Shown in pieces: positions 51,816-60,678 of a DNA stretch of 64,000 bases. This DNA is from Gaiellasilicea sp963794385. Its GTDB lineage: Bacteria > Actinomycetota > Thermoleophilia > Gaiellales > Gaiellaceae. Where the stretch lies: contig CAWCDT010000010.1 in assembly GCA_963794385.1 (NCBI GenBank), forward strand, positions 292,093 through 356,092, written 5' to 3'. Position numbers and translations under genes: made by a program. A model generated the notes under the pieces. That model saw only the letters and a program-made list of their open reading frames with translations. It searched no databases and was not told the origin of the DNA. The first letter of the stretch is position 1. Every line of letters starts with the position of its first letter.

Positions 51816-53309
51816 GTGATTGATCCACAGCCGGCTTCAGGCGACCGCGACGTGACCGACATCCTTGACGCGCCCCGCGCGGGCGCCCGTGTGATTCGCG
51901 GAATGGCGCTGCGGGCGGGAGGCTATGCCCTGAGCCTGACAATTGCGGTTGGCGCGAGCGCTGTCGCCTTTCGCTACCTCGGCGTGGTCGACTCCGGACG
52001 CCTGATCACCGTGCTTTCTATCGTGGCGATCGTTGGCGGGATCAGCGATCTGGGACTAAGCAGCCTCGCCACACGTGAGTTCACGGTACGCCTGCCCAGT
52101 GAACGAAATGCCGCGATGCGCCATATCCTGGGTGTGAGGTTGGCATTCGGGGCGGTCGGCCTCCTCGTGGGCACGCTATTTGCCGCCGCCGCTGGCTATC
52201 CACGAGTCATGGTCGTTGGAACTTTGCTTGCCGGCAGTTCGCTGCTCCTCCTGATAGTCCAGCAGAACCTCGCAGTAGCGTTGATCGCGAGCCTGCGACT
52301 TGCGTGGGTCAGCTTCTTGAGCCTGCTCGGTCAGCTCGGAATAGCAGTTGGATTCCTCACGCTCTCGCTCGCCAAAGCCGACCTCCTCGCGTTCTACGCA
52401 GTGCCCGTAGCAGCACTCGTCCCTGGTTTGTTGGTGACAGTGGTCCTCGTTCGCGCCACGATCCCAGGACTGCCCACGTGGAGGTTCCGTGCCTGGCGGA
52501 ACACAATGCGCGAAATCCTCCCCTACTCGGTTGCCGTTGTGTTCTATGTTCTCTACTTCCGCTTCGGGGTGGTCTCGGTCTCCCTCCTTTCTACGGAGCT
52601 GGAGACCGGCTACTACGCCGCGTCGTTCCGGATAATCGAGGGACTCGCGTTGATCCCGCCTCTGCTCGCCTCTTCGGCGTTTCCGCTCCTCGCGCGCGCG
52701 GGACGGGACGACCAAGAGCGACTGCACTATGCGATTGGCCGCCTCAGCCACGGGATGCTGATCGTCGGCGCCTGGCTAGCAATGGTGCTATTCCTCGGTG
52801 CGCCGCTGGCGATTGAGGTCGTGGCGGGCCCAGAGTTCGAGCCGGCCGTTGAGCCTCTGCAGATACAAGCGATCGCGCTCCTCGGGACATCATTTCTTGC
52901 CGTCTGCGGCTACGGTCTTCTCTCGCTCAGGCGTCACCACGCAATTCTGCTCGCGAACGCGGTGTCCCTCGCCCTGGCCGTTGTGCTCACCGTCGCGCTC
53001 GTCCCGCGCTTCGGCGCCATTGGCGCGGCGATCTCGCTGACCGCAGCTGAACTCGGTCTAGCGGCCGGGTATGGAATCGCGCTGAGGCGCGCCGATCCGG
53101 AATTGCTACGGCGTCTCGGCGTAGCGCCGCGCATCCTAATCGCAGCTGGGTTCGCACTTCTAGTACCCCTCGCTATCGACCTTGGCGAGATCGCTGCCGT
53201 TGTGGTTGCGTCCGCTGTTTACGCGGCCGCACTCGTGGCGCTCAAAGCCGTCCCCTCGGAGCTGAAGGGTGCAGTCCTCAGCCGCGTTAGTCGCCCGCCC
53301 GCGACGTAA
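51816..53309 (+). CDS. Polysaccharide flippase, Wzx/MATE-like (oligosaccharide translocase)
   Basis: A 497-residue membrane protein with 12-14 helices typical of the Wzx/RfbX family, which flips lipid-linked repeat units across the membrane. Features are ALRAGGYALSLTIAVGASAV, RYLGVVDSGRLITVLSIVAI, GISDLGLSSLATREFTVRLP, and the later PYSVAVVFYVLYFRFGVVSV, YYAASFRIIEGLALIPPLLA. The RYLG.xxxG and DLGLxxLxxRE strings match the family's N-terminal signature. GTG 51816 is the start given; MALRAGGY nearly 30 codons later is also possible. It is the only clear Wzx in the window, at the centre of the 45-58 kb cassette. Confidence 0.92.
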   Translation: MIDPQPASGDRDVTDILDAPRAGARVIRGMALRAGGYALSLTIAVGASAVAFRYLGVVDSGRLITVLSIVAIVGGISDLGLSSLATREFTVRLPSERNAAMRHILGVRLAFGAVGLLVGTLFAAAAGYPRVMVVGTLLAGSSLLLLIVQQNLAVALIASLRLAWVSFLSLLGQLGIAVGFLTLSLAKADLLAFYAVPVAALVPGLLVTVVLVRATIPGLPTWRFRAWRNTMREILPYSVAVVFYVLYFRFGVVSVSLLSTELETGYYAASFRIIEGLALIPPLLASSAFPLLARAGRDDQERLHYAIGRLSHGMLIVGAWLAMVLFLGAPLAIEVVAGPEFEPAVEPLQIQAIALLGTSFLAVCGYGLLSLRRHHAILLANAVSLALAVVLTVALVPRFGAIGAAISLTAAELGLAAGYGIALRRADPELLRRLGVAPRILIAAGFALLVPLAIDLGEIAAVVVASAVYAAALVALKAVPSELKGAVLSRVSRPPAT

Positions 53310-53545
53310 CTGAATGCTGTCGCTCGCGGGACTCGTCCGAGCAGCCGGTATGCACCCACAACGAGTCGGCGGCGACCTCAGCTGCAGGTGACGTGAACGA
53401 GAACGCTTGAGGCCCACCTTCGAAACGACTATTGGCGCAATCGGCCCACCGACTCCTGGTCCTTGGTTGCGCCCTTCGTGAGCCGATGATCCGGAGGACT
53501 GGTGCCCGTCAGATCAGCCGCGTAACTCTGGTACCTTCGCCACGC

Positions 53546-54295
53546 GTGCGAGACCGGATCAAGCGAGGCATCCGATGGGCTGGTCGGTCCCGGCGGGGCC
53601 GCCAGGCTGTTTACACCGCGGTCATCGGTGATAGGCGAGCGGCCCGCTTCTCCAGACCGCGTTGGCTTCCTGAGCGTCTCGACGGCTTCGAGGACCTCCT
53701 CTTTCTCTTTTCGAGTAACCAGCTCAACCACGGGCTAATCTCGCAGGAACTCGACGAGGCAAGGCTGCTGTTTCGCCTAGTGCGCGGCCGCCGGGACGCG
53801 ACCGTGGTGGAGATCGGACGCTTCAAGGGCGGGACGACCTTCCTACTTGCCGCGGCTGCGGGCGACGGGACCAGAGTCCACTCCTATGACGTGCACGTAC
53901 CTGACGATGCGCCATACACAGGGAGTGACCTCGATCGAGAGCTCGCCGAGGCGCTTGAGCGATTTGGGTTGCGAACCCGGGTCACGCTCGTAGTCGCCGA
54001 CTCGCGGGTGGCCGAGCCCCCATCGGCGCCGGTCGACCTAATCCTTATCGACGGCGACCACTCCTATGCAGCGGTACGTGGCGATTGGGAGCATTGGCAG
54101 CCGCATCTCGCTGAGGGTGCAGATGTGCTCTTCCATGACGCGGTCGACTACGGCGGCTTCGGTACGTTCGTACCGGACGTCGGACGCTTTGTCGCCGAGC
54201 TCGAGCGAGCTCCGGAGCTCGAACGGCGGCCAAATGTCGGGGGGATTGCCCACTTCGTCTGGACACGTTCCAACCAGCAAATCGGCAGGCGTTGA
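53546..54295 (+). CDS. Class I SAM-dependent methyltransferase (Methyltransf_24 type)
   Basis: A 249-residue enzyme. Visible features are TVVEIGRFKGGTTFLLAAAA (motif I with a glycine loop), VHSYDVHVPDD (acidic motif II), RVTLVVADSRV, and DLILIDGDHSYAAVRGDWEH followed by GADVLFHDAVDYGGFGTFVP. The LILIDGDHSY and LFHDA strings match cephalosporin-hydroxylase- and Methyltransf_24-like proteins that methylate sugars in surface glycans. GTG 53546 is selected because TACCTT (53532-53537) lies exactly 8 bases upstream; the earlier ATG at 53486 is less likely. It is followed by a convergent GT4. Confidence 0.85.
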   Translation: MRDRIKRGIRWAGRSRRGRQAVYTAVIGDRRAARFSRPRWLPERLDGFEDLLFLFSSNQLNHGLISQELDEARLLFRLVRGRRDATVVEIGRFKGGTTFLLAAAAGDGTRVHSYDVHVPDDAPYTGSDLDRELAEALERFGLRTRVTLVVADSRVAEPPSAPVDLILIDGDHSYAAVRGDWEHWQPHLAEGADVLFHDAVDYGGFGTFVPDVGRFVAELERAPELERRPNVGGIAHFVWTRSNQQIGRR

Positions 54296-54403
54296 CAAGC
54301 CGAGCGACACACCTCTACCATCGAGTCCTTCTTATCCGCCGCGACGGTCGGCAGCTGCTTCGCCCGCAGTCATCGAAAACGGTTGGATGACGGCACACGA
54401 GTT

Positions 54404-55549
54404 TCATCGGTCGGCCGAGCCTTTGGCTGACTGGGCAGCTAGGAAGTCGAGCATCCGGTCGACGAACCTCTCGCGTGAGAAGTCGCCCGCGCGCCGAGCG
54501 AGCACGGCAGGGTCCCACCGCTCAGCGGCCATTCGGTGCACCGCGTCGCGGAGTAAGCGCGCATCCGGCTCGACTACGAACAATCCGTCCTCTCCTTCGC
54601 GGACAATGTCACGCGAGCCCCCTCTGTCTAGTGCGATCACCGGAGTCCCGGAGGCCATGGCCTCGATCATGGTGATTCCAAAGTCCTCCTCGCCGATGTG
54701 GATGAAGCCTGAGGCGCGTGCGTAGAGGTCGGCGAGTTGCTCTCGGGAGACCCAACCGACGAGCGTCACATTCGATGGTAGAGACGCCCGTAAGTGCTTC
54801 TCAAGCGGTCCGACGCCGACCATCGTCAAGCGGTAAGGCAATCCCCGGAAGGCTTCTGCGACGACTTGCGGGTGCTTGTACGGGACGAGGCGATGCACCC
54901 ACAAGAAAGAACCTTCCTCCTTCTCGAACGTCGGATCAAAGTCGGCCACGTCGACGGGCGCATGGATAACCGTTGAATCGCGATCATAGAAGCTGCGGAT
55001 CCGTTCTCGTACCGCCGTTGAGATCGCAATGTACGCGTCTGGTCGTTCGGCGGCGGCGCGGTCGAGATGACGAAGATGCTTCGCGAAAGCGCGTAGCCCG
55101 ATTCCTCTGACGCCGCTTACGCGATTGGCGTCGGTTTCGGGCATCCATGCGTATCGCATTGGTGTGTAGCAGTACACGATGTGCAGCGCATCGCGGCGCG
55201 GTCGCACGTGGTGCGCGCACGCATGTGCGGATGAAATCACGACGTCGTACTCGTCGAGATCGAGTCCACGAAAGTAATAGGGCATGTAAGGCAGCAGATA
55301 GCGCCAACGGCCAGGATTGTGGCCGCGCTGTCGGACTCCTGGAAGGTTTGCGACGCGCGATTGGCGCACGATGGCGTGCGCAAGCTCCGCCGGCAGCAGT
55401 TCTGTGGCCGCTTCGAACGTGAAAACGTCGGCCGGACTAGTGAGCGCAAACAAGTCTTCGCGCATGACGTTTGCGACGCGCTCGGCTCCATGGTACCCCT
55501 GAAACCAATCGTGGACGATCGCTCCGCGAACGGCGAGTCGGTCACTCAC
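54404..55549 (-). CDS. Family 4 glycosyltransferase (WbaZ-like)
   Basis: A 381-residue GT4 enzyme: AIVHDWFQGYHGAERVANVM, DEYDVVISSAHACAHHVRPR, IVYCYTPMRYAWMPETDANR, DAYIAISTAVRERIRSFY, STVIHAPVDVADFDP, LWVHRLVPYKHPQVVAEAFR and HIGEEDFGITMIEAMASGTP (E(x7)E donor site). The HDWF...GGAE-like start and YTPMRYAW motif are typical of the WbaZ mannosyltransferase branch. Mannose would fit the GDP-mannose dehydratase-like gene directly upstream. GTG 55549 is 54 bases after that gene's stop. Confidence 0.9.
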   Translation of the reverse strand: MSDRLAVRGAIVHDWFQGYHGAERVANVMREDLFALTSPADVFTFEAATELLPAELAHAIVRQSRVANLPGVRQRGHNPGRWRYLLPYMPYYFRGLDLDEYDVVISSAHACAHHVRPRRDALHIVYCYTPMRYAWMPETDANRVSGVRGIGLRAFAKHLRHLDRAAAERPDAYIAISTAVRERIRSFYDRDSTVIHAPVDVADFDPTFEKEEGSFLWVHRLVPYKHPQVVAEAFRGLPYRLTMVGVGPLEKHLRASLPSNVTLVGWVSREQLADLYARASGFIHIGEEDFGITMIEAMASGTPVIALDRGGSRDIVREGEDGLFVVEPDARLLRDAVHRMAAERWDPAVLARRAGDFSRERFVDRMLDFLAAQSAKGSADR

Positions 55550-55603
55550 CGGCGTGTGCCACTCGAGGATTCATCTGCAGCGCGCCGCGAACACGCCCGC
55601 GAC

Positions 55604-56758
55604 TTATCTGCTTCCCGTGTCACTCGCTCGAGACGAGCGTGCCAAACGGCGAACTTGTGCCGGCTCCTTGGACTCATCGATGAGTCCGACAGGTCCTTCG
55701 ACGGACTCAAACCCGTCGGCGAGCATGTCCTTAAGGAAGGCATCGAGTCCGGGGCGAGCAGTCCACTGAAGGTCGGTCTGGATCCGCCGCGGATCCGCAA
55801 GGATTGCGACTGGATCGGCTGGTCGGACGAAGGCTGGATCGACCAAAACGGCAGGTTCGCCGGAATCACTGAATGTCGCGTGCCAGTCGAGGATGTTTTC
55901 GCCGTTGAGAACCCATCGCAGGTCGTACCCGGCCAGTGCATAAGCACGATCAATCAGCTGCCAGACGGCGTGTAGCTGGCCTGTGCCGAGGACGTAGTCA
56001 CGGTAGTGGGCTGCCTCGTCCGGGACGCTTCGGATCGTTGTCTGTCGCAGCATCGAAATCATGGCCTCGACGTAGTCGGGCGCAAAACCCCAGTCTCGCT
56101 CTGCTTTCAGATTTCCGACATGCAGTGGTTCACGCGTCCTGCGCTCCTGCATCCGGTGTAGATGATCGACAACCTTCCGTGAGAGGAAACGCTTCCCGCG
56201 TCGACGGGACTCGTGGTTGAAGAGAATCCCGCATGCGATCCGTACGCCGTAGGACTCGCGGTAGCTGCGACAGAGCATGTGCGCCGCGGCCTTCGCGGCT
56301 GCATACGGACTTTGCGGATTGAGGGCCGAATCCTCGTTGTGCACCACGCTGCCGCCTGGAATCGAGCCGAACATCTCGCCCGACGAGGCCTGGTAAAAGC
56401 GTGTTTCCGGGCTGTCCGTGCGTACAGTGTCCAGGAGCTGGGCGACGACGTGTGCGTTCGACTCCCAGGTCTCGCCCGGATCGTCAAAGGAAGCAGCAAC
56501 GCTGCTGGCACCGGCCAGGTTGTACATCTCTTCAGGTTGGACGTCGCCAATGAGGGCGCACAGTGGGCGCGGATCGCGCAAATCGCGACGCACCGCGTGG
56601 AGGCTCGCGTGATGGCCGAACAGCTTCCCCGCCAGCTCTGTATCTCGAACAGCCGCGTAGACGGACCAACCATCGGCAAGCAGACGATGGACGAGGTAGT
56701 AACCGTCCTGCCCCGTGGCCCCCGTGACGACAGCCGTTCGGTTCTGTGTGCGAGGCAC
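55604..56758 (-). CDS. gmd: GDP-mannose 4,6-dehydratase-like NAD-dependent enzyme
   Basis: A 384-residue extended SDR. It has the family-specific VVTGATGQDGYYLVHRLLAD (TGxxGQDG), EEMYNLAGASSVAASFDDPG, QASSGEMFGSIPGG, catalytic SPYAAAKAAAHMLCRSYRES, ACGILFNHESRRRGKRFLSR, and LHVGNLKAERDWGFAPDYVE, all characteristic of GDP-mannose 4,6-dehydratase. It makes GDP-4-keto-6-deoxymannose, precursor of GDP-fucose, rhamnose or perosamine. The C-terminal part is longer than usual (about 40 extra residues). GTG 56758 is 6 bases after CATAAT (56765-56770, reverse). Symbol assigned by family; the exact substrate should be treated as likely, not proven. Confidence 0.88.
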   Translation of the reverse strand: MPRTQNRTAVVTGATGQDGYYLVHRLLADGWSVYAAVRDTELAGKLFGHHASLHAVRRDLRDPRPLCALIGDVQPEEMYNLAGASSVAASFDDPGETWESNAHVVAQLLDTVRTDSPETRFYQASSGEMFGSIPGGSVVHNEDSALNPQSPYAAAKAAAHMLCRSYRESYGVRIACGILFNHESRRRGKRFLSRKVVDHLHRMQERRTREPLHVGNLKAERDWGFAPDYVEAMISMLRQTTIRSVPDEAAHYRDYVLGTGQLHAVWQLIDRAYALAGYDLRWVLNGENILDWHATFSDSGEPAVLVDPAFVRPADPVAILADPRRIQTDLQWTARPGLDAFLKDMLADGFESVEGPVGLIDESKEPAQVRRLARSSRASDTGSR

Positions 56759-56950
56759 TCGACCATTATGAGCTGATCGTGTTTGATCAAGAGCGTGCCT
56801 TCGCTCGCGCGCGGGCCAGCAAGGTGAGTCATCCTCTCCATTTCGCTGCCCGCGTGCCGGCCAGGGCGTAGCCGCGCGAGCGATAGCGCTGGCGCTGGAC
56901 GTCGGCGGCTTCTTCTACGCGACCCGAGTTTGAGTGCCTACACTGGCCCG

Positions 56951-58399
56951 ATGCGTTGGCTGGCAATCGCGGGTCTGGCATTTGCATTGCTGTCGGGTCG
57001 CAGCGCAACTGCTGGGCATGCAAGTGCGGTGCATCCGCTCCGGACAGGCTTCGTCGACCCGACGACCATGGCTGGGCCTAGCGCGGATCGCGCTCCCGTC
57101 CGTGCGCGCGCCGCCGGCGCGAGCATGTTCCGGCTTGCCGTTTGGTGGAGGGCCATCGCGTCTGAGCGACCCGCCGATCCAACGGATCCCGATGATCCCG
57201 GATATGGCTGGAGCTCCGTTGACGAGCAGGTCATCGGCGCCGTCCGAGCCGGACTCGATCCGATCCTCAGCATCAATGCCTCGCCTCCATGGGCTCGCGG
57301 AGCTGCCGTCGGTTTGCCCGGAACGTGGCCGTCCCCTGTCAGGTTTGCCGAATTCGCGCGAGCTGCGGCGCGCCGCTACAGCGGCACGTTCACTCCGGCC
57401 GGTAGAGGGAGTCCGCTCCCTAGGGTTCGATTCTGGCAGGCATGGAACGAACCGAACGCAGGACGCGAACTCACGCCGCAACGGGTAAACGGACGCCCTG
57501 TCACTCCCTCGCACTACCGGCGAATGGTGAACGCCTTTTCCGGCGCGGTGCATAGCGTCAAGGCTGACAATCTCGTCGTGGCCGGGACTCTGTCGCCGTT
57601 CGGCCATAACTCCCGAGACATCCAAGTGGTGGCCCCGATGAGGTTCATGAGCGACCTGCTGTGCGTTTCGATGCAAGCACCTCACCGCAAGACCTGCTCA
57701 CAGCGCACACGCTTCGACGTTTGGGCCCAGAACGCTTACACGAACGGCGGCCCGAACAAGCACGCCCATAGCGCCGCCGATGTCTCCATCGGTGATCTTC
57801 CGGAAATGCGTTCCCTGCTCCTTGCGGCGAAGCGAAGAGGAACGGTCATTTCTGCACGGGCTCCGCAGTTCTGGGTGACCGAATTCAGTTGGGATACGAA
57901 TCCGCCAGACCCGAAGGGCGTGCCCTCCGCCCTCCACGCTCGTTGGGTTGCCGAGGCGCTCTATCGAGTGTCGCAGGCGGGGGTGAACGCTCTGATCTGG
58001 TGGAAATTGCAGGACGACCCGATCCGTAAGAGCCCATACCAGTCAGGCTTCTTCACCGCGCGCGGCCAGCGCGAAGCCGTCGATACAGGCGTTTCGCTTT
58101 CCGTTCGTCGCATTCCGGACGGGAAGTGGTGTCTCGGTCTGGGGAAGGACGCCTTCGAGCAAGTCCGGTTCCGTGATTGTCGAACGACGAGCGGAGGCCG
58201 CCGCTGGGTCTCCGTGGCTCGGTTGCGCGCGGACCGGTACGGAATCTTCTCGCGCCTCCTTCCCGTCTCGGCGTCGCCGGCGAGCGCATTTCGCGCTCGG
58301 CTGCTCTCTCCTGCGGAGTCGTCCATCCCGTTTTCGCTGACGGTCCCGCCCGGTCGCCGGACGACCCCGTTCGGCTGCGGTGGACCGATCCCGTGCTGA
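56951..58399 (+). CDS. Secreted glycoside hydrolase-like protein (clan A fold), two compensating frameshifts
   Basis: A 482-residue exported protein with a signal peptide (RWLAIAGLAFALLSGRSATA). The barrel shows RLAVWWRAIASERP, RFWQAWNEPNAGRELTP with the proton-donor Glu of NEP, and PQFWVTEFSWDTNPPDPK with the nucleophile Glu at a strand end, a pattern of family-5/39-like (GH-A) glycosidases. Between about 58070 and 58195 the annotated frame is off: one extra base then one lost base hide PSIQAFRFPFVAFRTGSGVS and VWGRTPSSKSGSVIVERR, the start of a C-terminal beta domain. It may trim a surface glycan. ATG 56951 is 6 bases after TACACT. Confidence 0.8.
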   Translation: MRWLAIAGLAFALLSGRSATAGHASAVHPLRTGFVDPTTMAGPSADRAPVRARAAGASMFRLAVWWRAIASERPADPTDPDDPGYGWSSVDEQVIGAVRAGLDPILSINASPPWARGAAVGLPGTWPSPVRFAEFARAAARRYSGTFTPAGRGSPLPRVRFWQAWNEPNAGRELTPQRVNGRPVTPSHYRRMVNAFSGAVHSVKADNLVVAGTLSPFGHNSRDIQVVAPMRFMSDLLCVSMQAPHRKTCSQRTRFDVWAQNAYTNGGPNKHAHSAADVSIGDLPEMRSLLLAAKRRGTVISARAPQFWVTEFSWDTNPPDPKGVPSALHARWVAEALYRVSQAGVNALIWWKLQDDPIRKSPYQSGFFTARGQREAVDTGVSLSVRRIPDGKWCLGLGKDAFEQVRFRDCRTTSGGRRWVSVARLRADRYGIFSRLLPVSASPASAFRARLLSPAESSIPFSLTVPPGRRTTPFGCGGPIPC

Positions 58400-58401
58400 C
58401 C

Positions 58402-59603
58402 TCAGCCGCCCTGGCGCGTCAGCAGGTCTGCCGGCCGTCTTCGCTGCCCCCTTCCGCTTCAGCGGGTCCGGCGTGAGGATCGCCTGCCGCCCAGTCGCCT
58501 GCATCCGGCCGAGCGATGGCACCGGGTAGTTGTCGGCCTTCTGCGGCCGAAGAAGAGCTGCGGCTCGAATGTCACCGTCAGCGTCTCGCGCGGGTCGACG
58601 CGGTGACGAGGCGGACGAGGCGGGAGCCGGTTGAGCGGGATGTCGGTGTGCACGTTCGTCTCGATCGTCTTCGCCAGCGAGCCGAAGTTCCGCAGGACGT
58701 GCACCGGGTCGAGCTGGTCGGCCATCGCGCTCAGGAAGCAGCGCTGCCTGGCCATCCGCGTGTAGTCGTTCGACGTTTTTTCGGGAGCGGACGTAGGCGA
58801 GCGCCTCGCGGCCGTAGAAGCGGTAGTGCGGCCGGGAACTACGTCGATGCGCGGCTTCCGCTCGCCCCAGGCGGGCCGCGTGACCTCGTCGACGAGGCGT
58901 TCCTTGACGTCGATCTCGACGCCGCCGAGCGCATCGACGAGGTCGGCGAAGCCGAGCAGGTTGACGAGCGCGTAGTAGTCGACGCGGAGACCGAGCAGTT
59001 GGGAGGTCGCCTGCTTGAGCGCGGTCGCGCCTGCCGCCGCCTCCGCGAGCGCCGTAGAGCGCGTTCAGTGGCTCGGCGTACGGCTTCCCGTCGGCTCCCA
59101 GCGGGACCTGGGCGAGGTTGCGTGGGATGCCGAACGCCGCCGCCCGTCCGGTGCCGTGCTGCGCCGCGACGAGGATGATCGTGTCGGTGCGGGCGCCGAC
59201 ATTGCCCGGGCCCTCGTCGGTGCCGAGCAGCAGGATCGTCGTCCAGGGCTTCGACTTCGCCGGCTTCGCGTCCGCGAGCACGCGGGCCGAGCGCTCGAGC
59301 GGCGCCACCTCGCCTGGCCGAGCCGCTCGACGAGCGCCCACTCCCACGCGTGCTGCCCAGCCACCGCGCGACGCGTCCACGACTGCGACAAGGCGGAGCG
59401 CCGAGCAGGGCGAGGTTCGCTGCGAGCAGTCCGGCGGCAAGACGGCGGTCGACGGTGGAGAGCGAACCCCACGTCGCGATCACGAGCAAGGCGAGCAAGA
59501 AGCCGGCAGAGAGACCGAGCAGTATGAGCCCGCGGCGGCGCGCGCCCATGTACAGCTGCCCCGCCCCGGGCACGAGCATCGAGAAGACGCCGGCGATCAG
59601 CAT
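58402..59603 (-). pseudogene. LCP (LytR-CpsA-Psr) family protein remnant, copy 2
   Basis: A second LCP gene on the same strand as copy 1, and clearly broken. The N-terminal part (MLIAGVFSMLVPGAGQLYMG, FLLALLVIATWGSLSTVDRR) is followed by a frameshift, VAVVDASRGGWA, then directly HAWEWALVERL, so about 60-75 codons present in copy 1 between these points are missing. Further shifts follow in the LCP domain (TTILLLGTDEGPGNVGARTD, AAFGIPRNLAQVPLGADGKP, YRFYGREALAYVRSRK, RQRCFLSAMADQLDPVHVLR). Long blocks match copy 1 nearly base for base. It ends near TGA 58402. It is probably non-functional unless the deletion is an assembly artefact. Confidence 0.82.
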
Positions 59604-59766
59604 TCGGTCCTCGCGGAGTTTCGTGGATGCACACAGTGTCCCTTCACTGAAGAAGCGCGCAGATGAATATCCGGTGTGCATTCGCGTCGTCCTGCACGTC
59701 GAGCCGCATCCAGACCGTACAGCGCGAAGCCGACCGTCATCGGCCAGTCTTGGAATCGGTCGCTTG

Positions 59767-60678
59767 TCACGCGCGCGTCCCGCGCGGTCGCAAGAGTCGA
59801 CGCAACCGGCTGTTGTCGTCGAGCAGCGGCGCGACGAGGTCGCGCAGCGTCGTGTCCCGGACCAGCGGGACATTGCGTCCGTCCGGTGCCGTTAGCACAC
59901 CCGCGACATGGCTATTCAGCTCCCACTCCCTCTCGAGCCGGCCTTCCCGGGCGAGCCGCGTCATCCGGCGGACGTGCCACCAGTGCAACGGGGGATAGCC
60001 CGTGTCGTCGAGACGTTCGCCGATCCGCGCCTTCTGGGCGAGGAGAGCGCGGGCGCGGAGGGGGACGTGCAGGCAGCGGATGTGCTCGGTCGTTGCGGTC
60101 GGCACGTCGAGCCCGCCGACGGTGTGGTTTCCCGGGCCGATCGTCAGCTGCATGCTCGCACGGCTGATCCACTTCGTCGGGTATTCCATCTCGACGTAGC
60201 TGATCGATTCCGCCTCGACCAGCTCGGGATGTCCGGGCGGTCCGATGGGCTCGGCGATCCGGTGATCGACGTGAAGCAGCCCATCCGGTGCGACCTCGAC
60301 TTGTTCTCGCCGCTGGACGAAATTCACGACCTCGACCTCGAGACCCGCTTCTTCACGCCGCGCGAGCGCCCGCGCGAGACCGCCCCGAGCGTGCCAGAAC
60401 TCGTCGGCATCGAATGGGAGGACCCAGCGTGCCCCTAGTGAATACGCCTCCCGGGCGAGGCCTGTAACCACGTCCGCCTGCTCGAACACGCTCGTACCGT
60501 CCTGAGTCCAGCGGACTCGGGGGTCGCGTGCCGCGCAGGTACGGAGGACGTCTCGGGTGCCGTCGTCGGAGCCGTTGTCCGCGATAAGCAGGAGGTCGAC
60601 GCCCTCGCGCATGTGGTGCCGGATCGTCAGCTCGAGAATGTCGGCCTCGTTTCGGACAAGGGAGACGCCGACTATCAT
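59767..60678 (-). CDS. Glycosyltransferase (GT2/GT92-like)
   Basis: A 303-residue enzyme starting MIVGVSLVRNEADILELTIR, typical of the GT2/GT92-like group that acts at HxxxxVDLLLIADNGSDDGT; further motifs are ARWVLPFDADEFWHARGGLA, with a DxD metal site, and VEMEYPTKWISRASMQLTIG. The C-terminal part reads EHIRCLHVPLRARALLAQKA and GYPPLHWWHVRRMTRLAREG. ATG 60678 overlaps the stop of the pyruvyl transferase gene (ATGA). Sugar specificity is unknown. Confidence 0.87.
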   Translation of the reverse strand: MIVGVSLVRNEADILELTIRHHMREGVDLLLIADNGSDDGTRDVLRTCAARDPRVRWTQDGTSVFEQADVVTGLAREAYSLGARWVLPFDADEFWHARGGLARALARREEAGLEVEVVNFVQRREQVEVAPDGLLHVDHRIAEPIGPPGHPELVEAESISYVEMEYPTKWISRASMQLTIGPGNHTVGGLDVPTATTEHIRCLHVPLRARALLAQKARIGERLDDTGYPPLHWWHVRRMTRLAREGRLEREWELNSHVAGVLTAPDGRNVPLVRDTTLRDLVAPLLDDNSRLRRLLRPRGTRA

